Origin: JABIDZ01 sp964619405
GTDB lineage: Archaea; Iainarchaeota; Iainarchaeia; Iainarchaeales; JAAZKV01
Length of the DNA: 64,000 nucleotides
Reading direction: 5' to 3'
NCBI GenBank assembly: GCA_964619405.1
Contig: CAZUCF010000001.1
Location: 71,914-135,913 of the forward strand
Shown here: positions 35,436-45,547 of the stretch, piece by piece
Position numbering within the stretch: the first letter of the stretch is position 1
Layout: every line of letters starts with the position of its first letter
The notes under the pieces: model-generated
The model's input: only the letters and a program-made list of their open reading frames with translations
The model's database searches: none
What the model was told of the DNA's origin: nothing
Position numbers and translations under genes: made by a program

Positions 35436-36767
35436 ATGTTTGGGTTTCTTAAAAAAAAGATTGCTAATTTCAGTGAAAAACTAAAGCACAACGTGACTGA
35501 AAAAGAAAGCAAAACTATTTCTCAAAAAAATATAAAACAAAATCAAATTGAAGAAACCAGAAAAAAAGAAATTAAAGATAAAAAAACAAAAAAAGTAATA
35601 ACTCCTTTCGTAAAAAAAAATGAAGAAACAATTCAAAAAAAACAAGCAAAAGAAAGTAAAAATATTTCCCAAGAAAAATCAATAAAAATAATTAATGACG
35701 AAGAAACAAAAAACATGATTATTGACGAGCCAGTAAAAACAAAAAAACTTGAAAAAACAATAAAAACAACCCCTACTAAACAACCAATAAAAACCGAAGA
35801 AGAAACCGAAATAATTAAAGAAACAAATCTTCTCCAAAAAAAATTTGTTGTAAAAAAAGTTGGAGAAGACAAAAGAGAACTAAAAGCAAATATTGGAGCA
35901 ACCAGCAAAATAAAAAGCTTTTTTTCAAAACAAATTGAAATAAGTGAAAAAGAAATAGAAGAATTAATATTCGAGTTAGAATTAAGTTTAATAGAGAGTG
36001 ATGTAGAACAAGACACAGCAAAAGAAATAACAGAACAAATACAAAAAAGATTAATTGGAAAAAAGGTTTCTTCAAAAAACTTGAATGAATACTTAAAAGA
36101 AATAATAAAAGAAATACTAAAAGAAATGATGCAAACAAAACAAATAAACTTGTTAGACGAAATAAAAAATAATTCCAAACCATTCAAAATAATCTTGTTG
36201 GGTCCTAATGGAGCAGGAAAAACAACGTCTATCGCAAAAATAACTTTTTTACTACAAAAAAATGGTTTTGATTGCGTTTGGGCGGCTTGCGATACTTTTA
36301 GGAGTGGCGCGATAGACCAGTTGAGTGAACACGCAGAAAAACTTGGTGTAAAAATAATTAAACAACAATATGGTGCTGACCCTGCAGCAGTAGCCTTTGA
36401 TGCAATAAAAAGCGCTGAAGCAAACAATAATGATGTAATACTAATTGACACAGCGGGGAGACAAGAAACAAACAAGAACTTAATGGAAGAATTAAAGAAA
36501 CTAGAACGAGTAGTAAAACCAAACCTAAAAATTTATGTTGGAGAAGCGTACACTGGACAAGGATTATTAGAAATGGCTAAAGAATTTGATGAAAAAATAG
36601 GCGTAAACGCATTTATTCTAACAAAAATAGATACTGATGCTAAAGGAGGCACTACTATATCATTATTATACAAACTAAAAAAACCAATTCTTTTTGTTGG
36701 AACAGGACAAGAATACGAAGACTTTGAAAAATTTACGCCAGAATTTATTTTAAACAGAATAATATAA
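35436..36767 (+). CDS. ftsY: SRP receptor FtsY
   Basis: 443 residues. A highly charged N-terminal region (about 1-150), longer than in many archaea and rich in Lys/Thr/Glu, precedes the NG domain. G1 is LLGPNGAGKTTS (about 251), then DTFRSGAIDQL, DTAGRQETNKNLMEEL, and TKIDTDAKGGT. It docks SRP-bound ribosomes to the membrane with SRP54 (38747) and the 7S RNA (58627). It starts 1 bp after the pfdA stop. Confidence 0.95.
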   Translation: MFGFLKKKIANFSEKLKHNVTEKESKTISQKNIKQNQIEETRKKEIKDKKTKKVITPFVKKNEETIQKKQAKESKNISQEKSIKIINDEETKNMIIDEPVKTKKLEKTIKTTPTKQPIKTEEETEIIKETNLLQKKFVVKKVGEDKRELKANIGATSKIKSFFSKQIEISEKEIEELIFELELSLIESDVEQDTAKEITEQIQKRLIGKKVSSKNLNEYLKEIIKEILKEMMQTKQINLLDEIKNNSKPFKIILLGPNGAGKTTSIAKITFLLQKNGFDCVWAACDTFRSGAIDQLSEHAEKLGVKIIKQQYGADPAAVAFDAIKSAEANNNDVILIDTAGRQETNKNLMEELKKLERVVKPNLKIYVGEAYTGQGLLEMAKEFDEKIGVNAFILTKIDTDAKGGTTISLLYKLKKPILFVGTGQEYEDFEKFTPEFILNRII

Positions 36768-36880
36768 TTTATTAAAAATAAAAACAATTTAAAATTAATA
36801 AAAACTATTTAAAAAATTAAAAAAAATAATTAGAAAAATAAAACAAAATACTTAAAAAAATAAAATAATTAGAATTACTT

Positions 36881-37001
36881 AAAAAAATAAACTAATTAAA
36901 ACTACCAAAAAAATAATTAGCACAATAAAACAAAACAATTAAAAAAAATAAACTAATTAAAACTACCAAAAAAATAATTAGCACAATAAATTAAAACAAT
37001 T
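36881..37001. repeat. 61-bp direct tandem repeat (two copies)
   Basis: A unit containing AACTACCAAAAAAATAATTA followed by GCACAATAAA occurs at about 36888 and 36949, period 61, nearly identical. It fills much of the 303-bp gap between ftsY and htpX; the rest is AT-rich with no gene found. Confidence 0.85.
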
Positions 37002-37070
37002 GAAAAAAAATAAGGAACTTAATACTGGTTTGTTATTAAAAAAGATTATTTTAATTAAAACCAAGTTAAT

Positions 37071-37997
37071 TTACTTAACAATTATTCCTTTCAACGCATT
37101 AATCCTGTCTTCAATAGGAGGATGCGTAGAAAACAAACTTTGTAAAAATATTTTTTGGCCTTTTAACGGATTAGAAATGTATAAGTGGGCTGTTGCCTTG
37201 TTAGCCGAAACCAATTTACTTGAATCACTTGATATTACTTCAAGAGCCGAAGCTAAACCAAATGGGTTCCTAGTCATTTCTGCTGCACTAGCATCAGCAA
37301 CAAACTCTCTTTTCCTTGATATAGCAAAAGTAATCATTTTAGCAACAATAGGTGTTACTATTGCAAGTATTATTGAAACTATTATAGCAATAATTATTAT
37401 TCCGCCACCAGAATTTTTTGAACTACCCCTATTACTAATTGAACCAAACAAAAACATTCTGAATAACATGTCCGATAATAGAACTGTTATTCCAACCAAG
37501 ACTGTTGCAAGAGTCATTGTTCGCACATCATAATTTTTGATGTGACTTAACTCATGAGCAGCAACGCCTTGTAATTGCTCCCTATTTAATTTTTGTATAC
37601 AACCAATTGTAAAACAAACAACCGCGTGTTGAGGGTCCCTGCCAGTAGCAAACGCATTAATTGCGTTATCATTAATAACAAATACGCGTGGCATTGGTAA
37701 ACCAGAAGCAAGACACAACTCTTCAATAATATTATATAATTGTTTGAATTGTTCTTTTGGAGCTTCTTTAGCACCAGTAATAGAAGTAACAATTTTGTCA
37801 GAATTATAGTAAGATATTATTGAAAATAATATTGTTAGAACACCAAAAATTGAGAAAAACAAAATAAATCCAAAACCATAATAAAAATCAAGAATCAGAG
37901 AAAAAATAAATGCGAGGAAACCAATTAACAAAAAAAACATTAGAAACAAAACAAAAGTCATTTTCTTGTTACGAGAAATCTGAGCATAAAAATCCAT
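37071..37997 (-). CDS. htpX: Membrane metalloprotease HtpX (M48)
   Basis: 308 residues. Zinc motif HELSH (about 146) with the third ligand Glu in RKREFVADASAAEM (about 213). Two helices near the N-terminus (about 14-60) and two after the motif (about 160-215). The C-terminal THPPIEDRINAL is typical. It degrades misfolded membrane proteins. GGTG precedes the ATG. It lies after lemA on the same strand, a frequent pair. Confidence 0.95.
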   Translation of the reverse strand: MDFYAQISRNKKMTFVLFLMFFLLIGFLAFIFSLILDFYYGFGFILFFSIFGVLTILFSIISYYNSDKIVTSITGAKEAPKEQFKQLYNIIEELCLASGLPMPRVFVINDNAINAFATGRDPQHAVVCFTIGCIQKLNREQLQGVAAHELSHIKNYDVRTMTLATVLVGITVLLSDMLFRMFLFGSISNRGSSKNSGGGIIIIAIIVSIILAIVTPIVAKMITFAISRKREFVADASAAEMTRNPFGLASALEVISSDSSKLVSANKATAHLYISNPLKGQKIFLQSLFSTHPPIEDRINALKGIIVK

Positions 37998-38050
37998 TTG
38001 AACACCAAAAAAATAAAAGATTTCAGAAGAGAATAAAATAATTAAAAAAA

Positions 38051-38626
38051 TTATTTACTCAAATCTGAGAAATCAACTTTAACATTTTTTCTTTCAGAAG
38101 CTTGTGCTTCAAAAAAATCTTTACTCTTATTTCGCCCAGTAGCATCAGCAACTATTTTTGTTGGAAACTGCAAAATTATTGTATTCCAATGCATAACCAT
38201 GTCATTATAGAATTGTCTTGCAAAAGAAACCTTGTTTTCAGTACTAGAAAGTTCTTCTTGCAAAGCCTTAAAATTCTCATTTGCTTTAAGAGAAGGATAA
38301 GCCTCAGCAACAGCAAAAATACTTTTTAAAGCACCCTCAAGCATTTGCTCCCCCTTAGCAGCATCCCTTGGACTTTTTGCCGAAAGAATAGAAGTCCTTG
38401 CTTTTGTGACATCAGTAAGAACTTTTCCCTCAAATTTAGCATAACCCTTAACAGTCTCAATAAGATTTGGAATTAAATCTGCTCGCCTCTTTAATTGAAC
38501 ATCAATTTGTGCCCAAGCATTCTCAACTTTTTTTTCAGAAGAAATAAGCGAATTATAAGTTAAAACAAACCACAAAATAAATGCTATTACAATAATTGCT
38601 AAACCAATCAAAATTATTTCAATCAA
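38051..38626 (-). CDS. lemA: LemA family protein, TTG start
   Basis: 191 residues. An N-terminal membrane helix (about 2-22) is followed by the LemA helical bundle: NSLISSEKKVENAWAQIDVQ, LKRRADLIPNLIETVKGYA, YNDMVMHWNTII and FPTKIVA. The start is TTG with GGTGG 5 bases upstream. It forms a probable operon with htpX (53-bp gap). Confidence 0.93.
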   Translation of the reverse strand: MIEIILIGLAIIVIAFILWFVLTYNSLISSEKKVENAWAQIDVQLKRRADLIPNLIETVKGYAKFEGKVLTDVTKARTSILSAKSPRDAAKGEQMLEGALKSIFAVAEAYPSLKANENFKALQEELSSTENKVSFARQFYNDMVMHWNTIILQFPTKIVADATGRNKSKDFFEAQASERKNVKVDFSDLSK

Positions 38627-38746
38627 TTAAACCACCTTCAACAAAAATAGTAAAGAAGAATATTTAAACGTAATGCATAAACAAAAATTTGACCAAAAAA
38701 ACGCAAAAATTTAGAATTAAAAGACTTTTCCACAAATAAGTTTATT

Positions 38747-40096
38747 ATGCTTGGAGAAAAATTAAGAAGTGCTATAGACAAAATTTCTGGTGCAGGAATT
38801 GTTGACGAAAAAATAGTAAAAGAATCTATAAAAGAAATACAACGAGCACTAATTAATTCTAATGTCGAGATTAACACTGTTCTAGAATTATCAAAAAAAA
38901 TTGAGAAAAAAGCAAGTGAAAAACCAGAAGGCAATTTAAGTCAAAGAGAACACATAACAAAAGTAATTTATGACGAGTTAGTTAGAATACTTGGTGGAAA
39001 AGAAATTCCAGAAGAACCAAAAAGAATTTTGTTATGCGGTTTATTTGGTTCAGGAAAAACTACTAATGCAGGAAAACTTGGTTTATGGTACAAAAAAAGA
39101 GGGAAAAAAGTAGGGGTTATTGCAGCAGACACTTATAGGCCAGCAGCATTTGAACAACTAGAAAACAATGCAAAAATAGCTGGAATAGATTTTTTTGGAA
39201 TAAAAAAAGAAAAGAATCCTTCAAAAATAATTAATGAAGCACTAAAAAAATTTGAAAAAAATGATTTAATAATATGTGATACTGCTGGGCGATCAGGATT
39301 AGATGATGAACTAGTAAAAGAAATAAAAGAAATTGATAAAGCATTTAAAGCAGACCAAAAGTGGCTTGTTATTGGAGCAGATATTGGTAATCTTGCAAAA
39401 AAACAAGCACAAGCATTCCATAACGCAATAGGCATTAATGGAGTAATAATAACAAAAATGGATGGCTCAAGCAAGGGAGGAGGAGCAATAATTGCTTGCA
39501 ACGAAACTAACTCAAGTGTTTACTTTATTTCAACAGGAGAAAAAATAAATGATTTTGAAGAATTCAATGCTAACAGATACTTGTCAAAAATAATGGGTTA
39601 TGGTGACCTAGAAGGATTATTAGAAAAAGTAAAAGAAATTGAAATGGAAAATGTTTCACCAGAAGAAATGCTAAAAGGAAATATTAATTTCAAAATATTT
39701 TACGAACAATTAAAAGCAACAAAAAAAATGGGTTCACTAAGCAAGATTGCAGAACTAATTGGATTCGGAAACAAAATACCAAAAGAAGCAATGGAAATGG
39801 GCCAAGAAAAAATGGAGTCATTCAAAATAATAATTGATTCAATGACAGAACAAGAAAGATTAGAACCAGAACTTTTAAACAGAAGCAGAATAGAAAGAAT
39901 TGCTAAAGGATCAGGAACAAGTATTGAAGAAATAAGAGAACTAATAAAACAATTTAAGAAAATGAAAAAAATGTTTAAAAGATTCAAGGGAATGAACGAA
40001 AAAAGTGTTAAAAAATTAGGTGAAAATGATTTAGGAAAAATGATGCAAGAAATGCAAGGCAAAAAAGCATTAAAGAAAAAATTTAGATTCAAATAA
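38747..40096 (+). CDS. srp54: Signal recognition particle protein SRP54
   Basis: 449 residues. The N domain (about 1-90), the G domain with G1 LCGLFGSGKTTNAGKL (about 97), DTYRPAAFEQL, DTAGR, TKMDGSSKGGGA, and the Met-rich M domain (about 310-449) that binds signal peptides and 7S RNA are all present. Partner RNA is at 58627 and receptor ftsY at 35436. A 238-bp AT-rich gap without a gene follows. Confidence 0.95.
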   Translation: MLGEKLRSAIDKISGAGIVDEKIVKESIKEIQRALINSNVEINTVLELSKKIEKKASEKPEGNLSQREHITKVIYDELVRILGGKEIPEEPKRILLCGLFGSGKTTNAGKLGLWYKKRGKKVGVIAADTYRPAAFEQLENNAKIAGIDFFGIKKEKNPSKIINEALKKFEKNDLIICDTAGRSGLDDELVKEIKEIDKAFKADQKWLVIGADIGNLAKKQAQAFHNAIGINGVIITKMDGSSKGGGAIIACNETNSSVYFISTGEKINDFEEFNANRYLSKIMGYGDLEGLLEKVKEIEMENVSPEEMLKGNINFKIFYEQLKATKKMGSLSKIAELIGFGNKIPKEAMEMGQEKMESFKIIIDSMTEQERLEPELLNRSRIERIAKGSGTSIEEIRELIKQFKKMKKMFKRFKGMNEKSVKKLGENDLGKMMQEMQGKKALKKKFRFK

Positions 40097-40334
40097 ATAT
40101 CAAAAAATAATTGAAATTATTTAAAACAAAAAAAAGAAAAAAATAAGTAAAAAGCAAAATAAACAAAAAAATAATAAAATGAATAAACAAAAAATAATTA
40201 ATTAAATAAGCAAAAAAATTATTAAAAAATAAATTGAAATTATTTAAAACAAAAAATAATAATATAAAAAAATAATTAAAAAAAATTAGAATTAAAAAAT
40301 TAATAAAATAAAAGTAAAAATAAAAGGTTTTTTT

Positions 40335-41138
40335 ATGTTAACAATAATACAACAAGTAATTCTACTAATTGGAACACTCCTAGGCGGAATAACCGATGCA
40401 AAAACAGGGTACATTTATGATTGGATAACTATTCCAATGATAATAATAGGAATAATAACTAGCATAATCCAACTCCAATTATTTAACATTTTTAGCGGGA
40501 TAATAATTTTTGTTTTACTACTAGTATTTTACAAATTAGGCAAAATTGGTGGCGGAGACGTAAAAATGTTTACTGGAATAGCTTTATTGAATCCATTTAA
40601 CAAAATTGATTTTTTAATAACGCTCTTTTTTTTTGCAGCGATAAGTTCAATGATTTTTTATTCAACATATTATTCTCTAAAATACTTTAAAAAAGGAGTA
40701 AAATTTGAGAGAGAAAAAAAAGGAATATTTAATGCAACAATAATATCACTAATAATAATTTTTTATTTTACAATAATGCTAAATCTTAGAATAATACAAC
40801 CATTTTTCATAATGATAATTGCATTACCATTAGGTTTAGGGATAATTTATTTTTCATTACAAAAAGGAATTAAAGAAGAATTTTTTGAAGAAAAAATACG
40901 TGTCAATAAATTAGAAGATGACGAGGTTCTCGGCGAACAAAACAACGAAAAAATAAAAAAATTGTTGAAATGGAAAATGCTTTTAGGAAAAAAAGAAATT
41001 GAATTATTAAAAAAACACAAGATAAAAAGTGTTTTTGTTTTAAGAAATTTGCCAAAGTTTGGACCATTTATTTTTATTGGAACAATAATTGCAATTCTTG
41101 TTCCAGAGTTATTTACACTAGTTTTTTCAACAATATAA
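40335..41138 (+). CDS. Archaeal prepilin/prearchaellin peptidase (A24 family)
   Basis: 267 residues, about six membrane helices. The two catalytic Asp residues are in TDAKTGYIYDW (about 21) and in the G-x-G-D motif GKIGGGDVKMF (about 72). It cuts class III signal peptides such as that of the protein at 31663. The C-terminal half has a basic cytoplasmic loop between helices (about 185-235), longer than in minimal PibD/FlaK. Confidence 0.85.
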   Translation: MLTIIQQVILLIGTLLGGITDAKTGYIYDWITIPMIIIGIITSIIQLQLFNIFSGIIIFVLLLVFYKLGKIGGGDVKMFTGIALLNPFNKIDFLITLFFFAAISSMIFYSTYYSLKYFKKGVKFEREKKGIFNATIISLIIIFYFTIMLNLRIIQPFFIMIIALPLGLGIIYFSLQKGIKEEFFEEKIRVNKLEDDEVLGEQNNEKIKKLLKWKMLLGKKEIELLKKHKIKSVFVLRNLPKFGPFIFIGTIIAILVPELFTLVFSTI

Positions 41139-41199
41139 TAAAATAATTCATTTATTCCTAAGAGAAAGAATTAAAATAAATAAAAAACAAGAATATTAT

Positions 41200-42087
41200 A
41201 TGAAAATACTTGTTACAGGAGCAGAAGGTTTTGTTGGAAAAGAATTGGTTAATGAATTAAAAAAAAAATATGTTATAACAAAATTTGATTCCAAAACAGG
41301 GCAAAATATTTTAGACAAAAAAAACTTGCGAACATATTTGATTGGAGTAGATTGTGTTATTCACTTAGCAGGAATAATCGATAATTCTAATGAAAAATTA
41401 TGGCAAATAAATGTTGAGGGCACAAAAAATATTATTGAGGAAAGTCTTAATGCACACGTGAAAAAATTTATTTTTTTATCAAGTACGGGAGTATATGGTT
41501 TTACTAAAGGAATTATTGATGAAAATTCGGATCTAAAACCGGAAAATGATTATGAAAAAAGCAAGTTTGAGGGAGAACAAATTATTTTAAACAAACAAGA
41601 AGAAATACAAGTTAACATTATTAGGAGCGCAATGATTTTTGGTAATAATGATTATTGGAAAAAAATGATTAAACTTTTAGAAAAAAATATTCCATTACCT
41701 TGCAATGGAAAAAACAAATTCCAAATAATTTATGTAAAAGAATTGGTTAATGCCATAATAACGGTTTTAGAAAATGGTTCTCCTAACGAGATTTATTTGG
41801 TTGCAGGCAAAGAAAAGCCAACATTAACAGAGTTTTGCAAAAAAATAAAAAAGAATTTAGAAAAAAATGAGAAAATAATTCACTTACCAAGTTTTGTAGC
41901 AATAATAATAGGAAAAATATTTAGAATCAAAATAATAAATCGCGAAAATATAAGACACTTGTCAAAAGAAAGAAATTATAGTATTGAAAAATTAAATGCT
42001 ATTGGTTATAAACAAAAATACTCTATAGATGAAGCAATAAAAATGACTGTTAATGAAATTAAAAAACAAAAAAATAAACTTAATTAA
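41200..42087 (+). CDS. NAD-dependent epimerase/dehydratase (extended SDR)
   Basis: 295 residues. Rossmann motif TGAEGFVGKEL (about 6-16), the SDR Ser in FLSSTGVYGF and Y-x-x-x-K in NDYEKSKFEGE (about 125). Such enzymes act on nucleotide sugars or similar substrates; the substrate is not clear. The last codons lie inside the first unit of the 46-bp repeat, so the C-terminus (QKNKLN) was shaped by the repeat. Confidence 0.88.
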   Translation: MKILVTGAEGFVGKELVNELKKKYVITKFDSKTGQNILDKKNLRTYLIGVDCVIHLAGIIDNSNEKLWQINVEGTKNIIEESLNAHVKKFIFLSSTGVYGFTKGIIDENSDLKPENDYEKSKFEGEQIILNKQEEIQVNIIRSAMIFGNNDYWKKMIKLLEKNIPLPCNGKNKFQIIYVKELVNAIITVLENGSPNEIYLVAGKEKPTLTEFCKKIKKNLEKNEKIIHLPSFVAIIIGKIFRIKIINRENIRHLSKERNYSIEKLNAIGYKQKYSIDEAIKMTVNEIKKQKNKLN

Positions 42088-42255
42088 TAAAACAATAATT
42101 AACTAAAAAAACAAAAAAAATAAACTTAATTAATAAAACAATAACTAACTAAAAAAACAAAAAAAATAAACTTAATTGATAAAATAATAACTAATTAAAA
42201 AACAAAAAAAATAAACTTAATTAATAAAACAATAACTAATTAAAAATAAAAAAAA
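42075..42255. repeat. 46-bp tandem repeat, four copies
   Basis: Units starting TAAACTTAATTAATAAAACA begin at 42075, 42121, 42167 and 42212 (period 46, 46, 45) with few changes. The first unit includes the stop codon of the upstream epimerase gene. The remaining sequence to 42355 is AT-rich without a gene. Confidence 0.9.
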
Positions 42256-42355
42256 TAATTAAAAAAATAGAATTAAAAAAGTTCTAAGTTTAATTTACTA
42301 CAAATAGAATATTTTAAAAAAATAATTTTTTTTGTGAAATAATAAATTTGACAAA

Positions 42356-43132
42356 TTATCTTTTTGCTTTTGCACCATCTTTTACTGCCACACACAATTT
42401 TTTTAATTTGTTAGCAGCTTCTTTTTCAGAACCGGTTTTTTCTATTGCAGAACCAACATGAACGATATCGGCACCAGCAGAAATACAATCAAAAGCATAC
42501 TCTGGTTTGTTTACGCCACCAGCAATCAATAATGGAATAGAAATAGCTTGTTTTGTAACAGAAACCATTTCTTTTGTAACAGGACAAGGTGCTCCGCCAC
42601 CAGACTCAAGAATAGCTAGTTTAGAACCCATGAATTCACCAGCAAGAGCATTAGCAGCAGCAAGATAATTCAAGTTTCTGGGGATTAATTGTGCTCTACC
42701 CATGAAACCAACTGCCCTGCCAGGTTCAACAATAATATATGAAGTTGGGATAACTTCTAAACCTATTTTTTTTATTGGAAAAGATGATGCAACTTGTGCC
42801 CCTGAAATATAATAAGGATCATTACTATTAAGCATTGACATAAAATAAATTGCATCAGCATTGCTTGATAGAGTAGCTATGTTTCCTGGAAAAAGAATTG
42901 TTGGAATAGAACACACATCTTTTATTGCCAAAATAGTGTCATCCAATAATTTACCTTGAGCACCTAAAGAACCGCCAACAGCAATTGCTTTTGCACCAGC
43001 TTCCTCAGCAATTTTGGATATTTTTGCTGCCTGAGAAGGTGATTGGTTAGGTGGATCAATAACCAAAAATAATGCTCCGCTCTCTTCTTTTAATTGAGTT
43101 AATAATTTTGAGTAAACTTTACCATTAACCAT
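42356..43132 (-). CDS. Geranylgeranylglyceryl phosphate synthase
   Basis: 258 residues from ATG 43132 (MVNGKVYSKLL); a TATA-like CTTTTTATATTTG lies about 25-30 bases upstream, so the longer frame is rejected. TIM-barrel enzyme joining G1P and GGPP, the first committed step of archaeal ether lipids. Features: FLVIDPPNQSPSQAA, AIAVGGSLGAQ, FPGNIATLS, VEPGRAVGFMGRA, LESGGGAPCPV and LLIAGGVNKPE. Its presence shows at least part of archaeal lipid synthesis is kept. Confidence 0.93.
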   Translation of the reverse strand: MVNGKVYSKLLTQLKEESGALFLVIDPPNQSPSQAAKISKIAEEAGAKAIAVGGSLGAQGKLLDDTILAIKDVCSIPTILFPGNIATLSSNADAIYFMSMLNSNDPYYISGAQVASSFPIKKIGLEVIPTSYIIVEPGRAVGFMGRAQLIPRNLNYLAAANALAGEFMGSKLAILESGGGAPCPVTKEMVSVTKQAISIPLLIAGGVNKPEYAFDCISAGADIVHVGSAIEKTGSEKEAANKLKKLCVAVKDGAKAKR

Positions 43133-43250
43133 AACAAACAATAGAAAAAACAAATATAAAAAGGCATTGTTTAAAGCAAACAATTAAAATAGTTAAACAA
43201 ACAAAAATGAAAAACTTTAGTTAAAAAGGGTTTTGTTATCTTGAATAAAT

Positions 43251-44495
43251 ATGGAAGAACACCTTGACGAAATCATATTAGATATTACAAAAAAAACAGG
43301 TAAAAGTAATCAAGAAATAGAAAAATTAGTTAATGAAAAAGTAAACAAATTTTCAGGATTACTAACGAGACAAGGTGCTATTTTCATGCTACAAAAAGAA
43401 TTTGGTTTAAAAAAAGATTATTTAAAAGAAATAAAAATTAATGAGTTACAAGAAGGCATGAAAGACTTTGAAATAAAAGGCACAATTAAAACAATTTACC
43501 CTTTAAAAGAATTTGAGAAAAATGGTAAAACCGGTAAAATACTTTCTTTTTTATTAGAAGATGAAACAGGGGTAATAAGAGTAACATTATGGAATGAGCA
43601 AATAAACAAATATGATTTAACAACAGGAAGCAAAATAAGAATAGGAAACGGTTTTGTAACAAATTACAATGAAAGAAAACAATTAAGTTTGGGGTATAAT
43701 GGTGAAATTGAAATAATAGAAAAACAACTTGAAACATTTTGCAAGATAGGTGATTTGAGTGCAGGATCAAATAATGTAAATGTTGTTGGAAGATTATTAA
43801 GAAAATTTCCTTGCAAAGAATTTAACACTGAAAAAAAAGGAAAAGTTTGTAATTTTCAATTTGGCGATGAAACAGCTATTTTGAGAGCCACTGCTTGGAA
43901 TGAAAAATCTAATGACTTACAAAAAATTGAAGATGGAGAAGCCATTGAAATAAAAAACGCTTATACAAAACAAGGAATGTATGGAATAGAATTACATTTG
44001 GGTTATAATACAACAATAAATATTTCAAAAAAAGAATTACCAAAGACAATTGAAATATTAAAAGAAAATATTAAAGAAAAAAATATTAATGAATTAACAG
44101 AAAATGAAAATGTTATAATAAAAACAAAAATCAAAGAAATAAAAAAAGGAGTTTTATTTTTTAATGCGTGCGAAAAATGTGGTAAAAAAATAATTGACAA
44201 AATTTGTGAAAACTGCGGGGAAACAAATGAAACAAAAAAAGCAGTAATAAATATTATTGTTGAAGATGATACAGGAGAAATAAACGCAATTTTTTTTGGA
44301 AAAAATGCTTTAGAAGCAATTTCTTTAAAACAAGAAGGATTTGAAAAAGAATTGAGCGAAAAAAGTAATGAAAAAATAATAGAAGAACTAAATGAAAAAT
44401 TAAAAGAAAAAAAAATCAAACTATTTGGTTATGCAAAAGAAAATTCTTTTTCTGGGCAAACAGAATTCAATGTTAAAGAAATTGTGGTCGTGTAG
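43251..44495 (+). CDS. Replication protein A-like ssDNA-binding protein
   Basis: 414 residues. N-terminal helix pair (about 1-65), then at least three OB folds (about 68-165, 170-260, 275-400). OB signatures: FEIKGTIKTIYPLKEF and ILSFLLEDETGVIRVTLWNE. A zinc finger CEKC...CENC (about 305-322) interrupts the last OB fold, as in archaeal RPA. It coats ssDNA in replication and repair. Confidence 0.9.
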   Translation: MEEHLDEIILDITKKTGKSNQEIEKLVNEKVNKFSGLLTRQGAIFMLQKEFGLKKDYLKEIKINELQEGMKDFEIKGTIKTIYPLKEFEKNGKTGKILSFLLEDETGVIRVTLWNEQINKYDLTTGSKIRIGNGFVTNYNERKQLSLGYNGEIEIIEKQLETFCKIGDLSAGSNNVNVVGRLLRKFPCKEFNTEKKGKVCNFQFGDETAILRATAWNEKSNDLQKIEDGEAIEIKNAYTKQGMYGIELHLGYNTTINISKKELPKTIEILKENIKEKNINELTENENVIIKTKIKEIKKGVLFFNACEKCGKKIIDKICENCGETNETKKAVINIIVEDDTGEINAIFFGKNALEAISLKQEGFEKELSEKSNEKIIEELNEKLKEKKIKLFGYAKENSFSGQTEFNVKEIVVV

Positions 44496-44514
44496 AAATC
44501 CTATTGGATTTCTA
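44493..44514 (+). terminator. Hairpin over the RPA stop codon
   Basis: TAGAAATCC (44493-44501) pairs perfectly with GGATTTCTA (44506-44514) around TATT; the left arm begins with the TAG stop. No long T-run follows, so it may be an RNA-stability element rather than a terminator. Confidence 0.4.
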
Positions 44515-44607
44515 TTGTGAATGAAATAATTATTCTTCCCATTCTGTAAATAAAAAAAATAATTTATTTTTTAAAATAAATCTAAACAAAATGTTATCTT
44601 AACAAAA

Positions 44608-45312
44608 TTATTGTCTTAACTCTATTTTTGTTGTTGCTTTACAATTATCAATTATTTTCATTATTTTATTTTTTTTCATGGGCTTCATTTTTCTTACACT
44701 TGGTTCATATGCGTGAGCAGGATCCATTTCTTGTAAAAACCATTTCTCATTTGGAATTAACAAAGCCATTTCACCAAAATCACTAATAGAAAGTTTTGGG
44801 TAAAGAGTTGTTCTAAATTCATGCGAAATATTTGAATTAATTATTAAGTCTAAAGAAGCTTTAATATTTTTTTGAGGAATTTGGCTACGAGTTATTAGAG
44901 AATATTTTTTTAACGGGGCTTTCAAATCCATTGCAATATAATCTAACAATTTTTTATTAATTAATTGTTCTAAAATTTGTGGGCTGCTACCATTAGTATC
45001 AAATTTTATTTCAAAACCAAAATCCTTAATTTTTTTAACAAAATCAATTATCCCGGGCGAACAAGTCGGTTCACCACCAGTTATTACAACCCCATCAAGC
45101 ATTTTCTTGTTTTTTTTTAGAAAAGAAAAAAAATCTTCTTCAGGGATTAATTTCCTATTAGATTTTTTAAAAAACTTGTACGCAGTTAATTCTTTGTTAT
45201 AACAATAAGGACAACGAAAATTACAGTTTACAAGAAAAACAATACAAGCTACTCTCCCTGGAAAATCAACAAGAGTTGTTTTTTCTAGGCCACCAATAAA
45301 CATTTCACTCAC
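44608..45312 (-). CDS. nrdG: Anaerobic ribonucleotide reductase activating protein NrdG
   Basis: 234 residues. A radical SAM enzyme that makes the glycyl radical of NrdD. Motif CNFRCPYCYN (about 30; C-x-x-x-C-x-x-C) and VITGGEPTCSPG. The GTG at 45312 directly follows the stop of the small glycyl-radical ORF; an ATG three codons on (45303) is an alternative. It is the last gene of the nrdD operon. Confidence 0.93.
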   Translation of the reverse strand: MSEMFIGGLEKTTLVDFPGRVACIVFLVNCNFRCPYCYNKELTAYKFFKKSNRKLIPEEDFFSFLKKNKKMLDGVVITGGEPTCSPGIIDFVKKIKDFGFEIKFDTNGSSPQILEQLINKKLLDYIAMDLKAPLKKYSLITRSQIPQKNIKASLDLIINSNISHEFRTTLYPKLSISDFGEMALLIPNEKWFLQEMDPAHAYEPSVRKMKPMKKNKIMKIIDNCKATTKIELRQ

Positions 45313-45456
45313 TTAAATTCTTGATTGTTGTTCTTGTGTTTTTTGAGTAGAAAACATTTTTCTATCAGCAAATTCTTCTTGTTTTCCATCATTCCATTGT
45401 TCTACTGGCCTAATATAACCAACTACCCTACTATACACTTCACATTTTGTTTTCAT
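45313..45456 (-). CDS. Separate glycyl-radical domain of class III ribonucleotide reductase
   Basis: 47 residues matching the extreme C-terminus of class III NrdD: CEVYSRVVGYIRPVEQWN then GKQEEFADRKMF, with the radical Gly in RVVGY (residue 13). It has its own GGAGATGGTATT leader. It starts 91 bp after the nrdD stop and ends directly at the nrdG start. In most NrdD proteins this segment is fused after the zinc site; the large ORF here stops before it. It is probably an independent subunit that docks on NrdD. Confidence 0.85.
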   Translation of the reverse strand: MKTKCEVYSRVVGYIRPVEQWNDGKQEEFADRKMFSTQKTQEQQSRI

Positions 45457-45547
45457 AATACCATCTCCATTTTTTTCACACTTTAATTTTAATAATATTT
45501 TTCTTATTTAAAAAAAATAAAATTAATTATTTTTACATATTCTAAAA

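Noticed and set aside
35633..36475. Long minus-strand frame inside ftsY
   Set aside because: It mirrors the conserved FtsY frame; Ser/Phe-rich translation is typical of antisense in AT-rich genes.
37000..37533. Plus-strand open frame of 177 codons over htpX
   Set aside because: It is antisense to the clear HtpX coding sequence, has no ribosome binding site and no recognisable domain.
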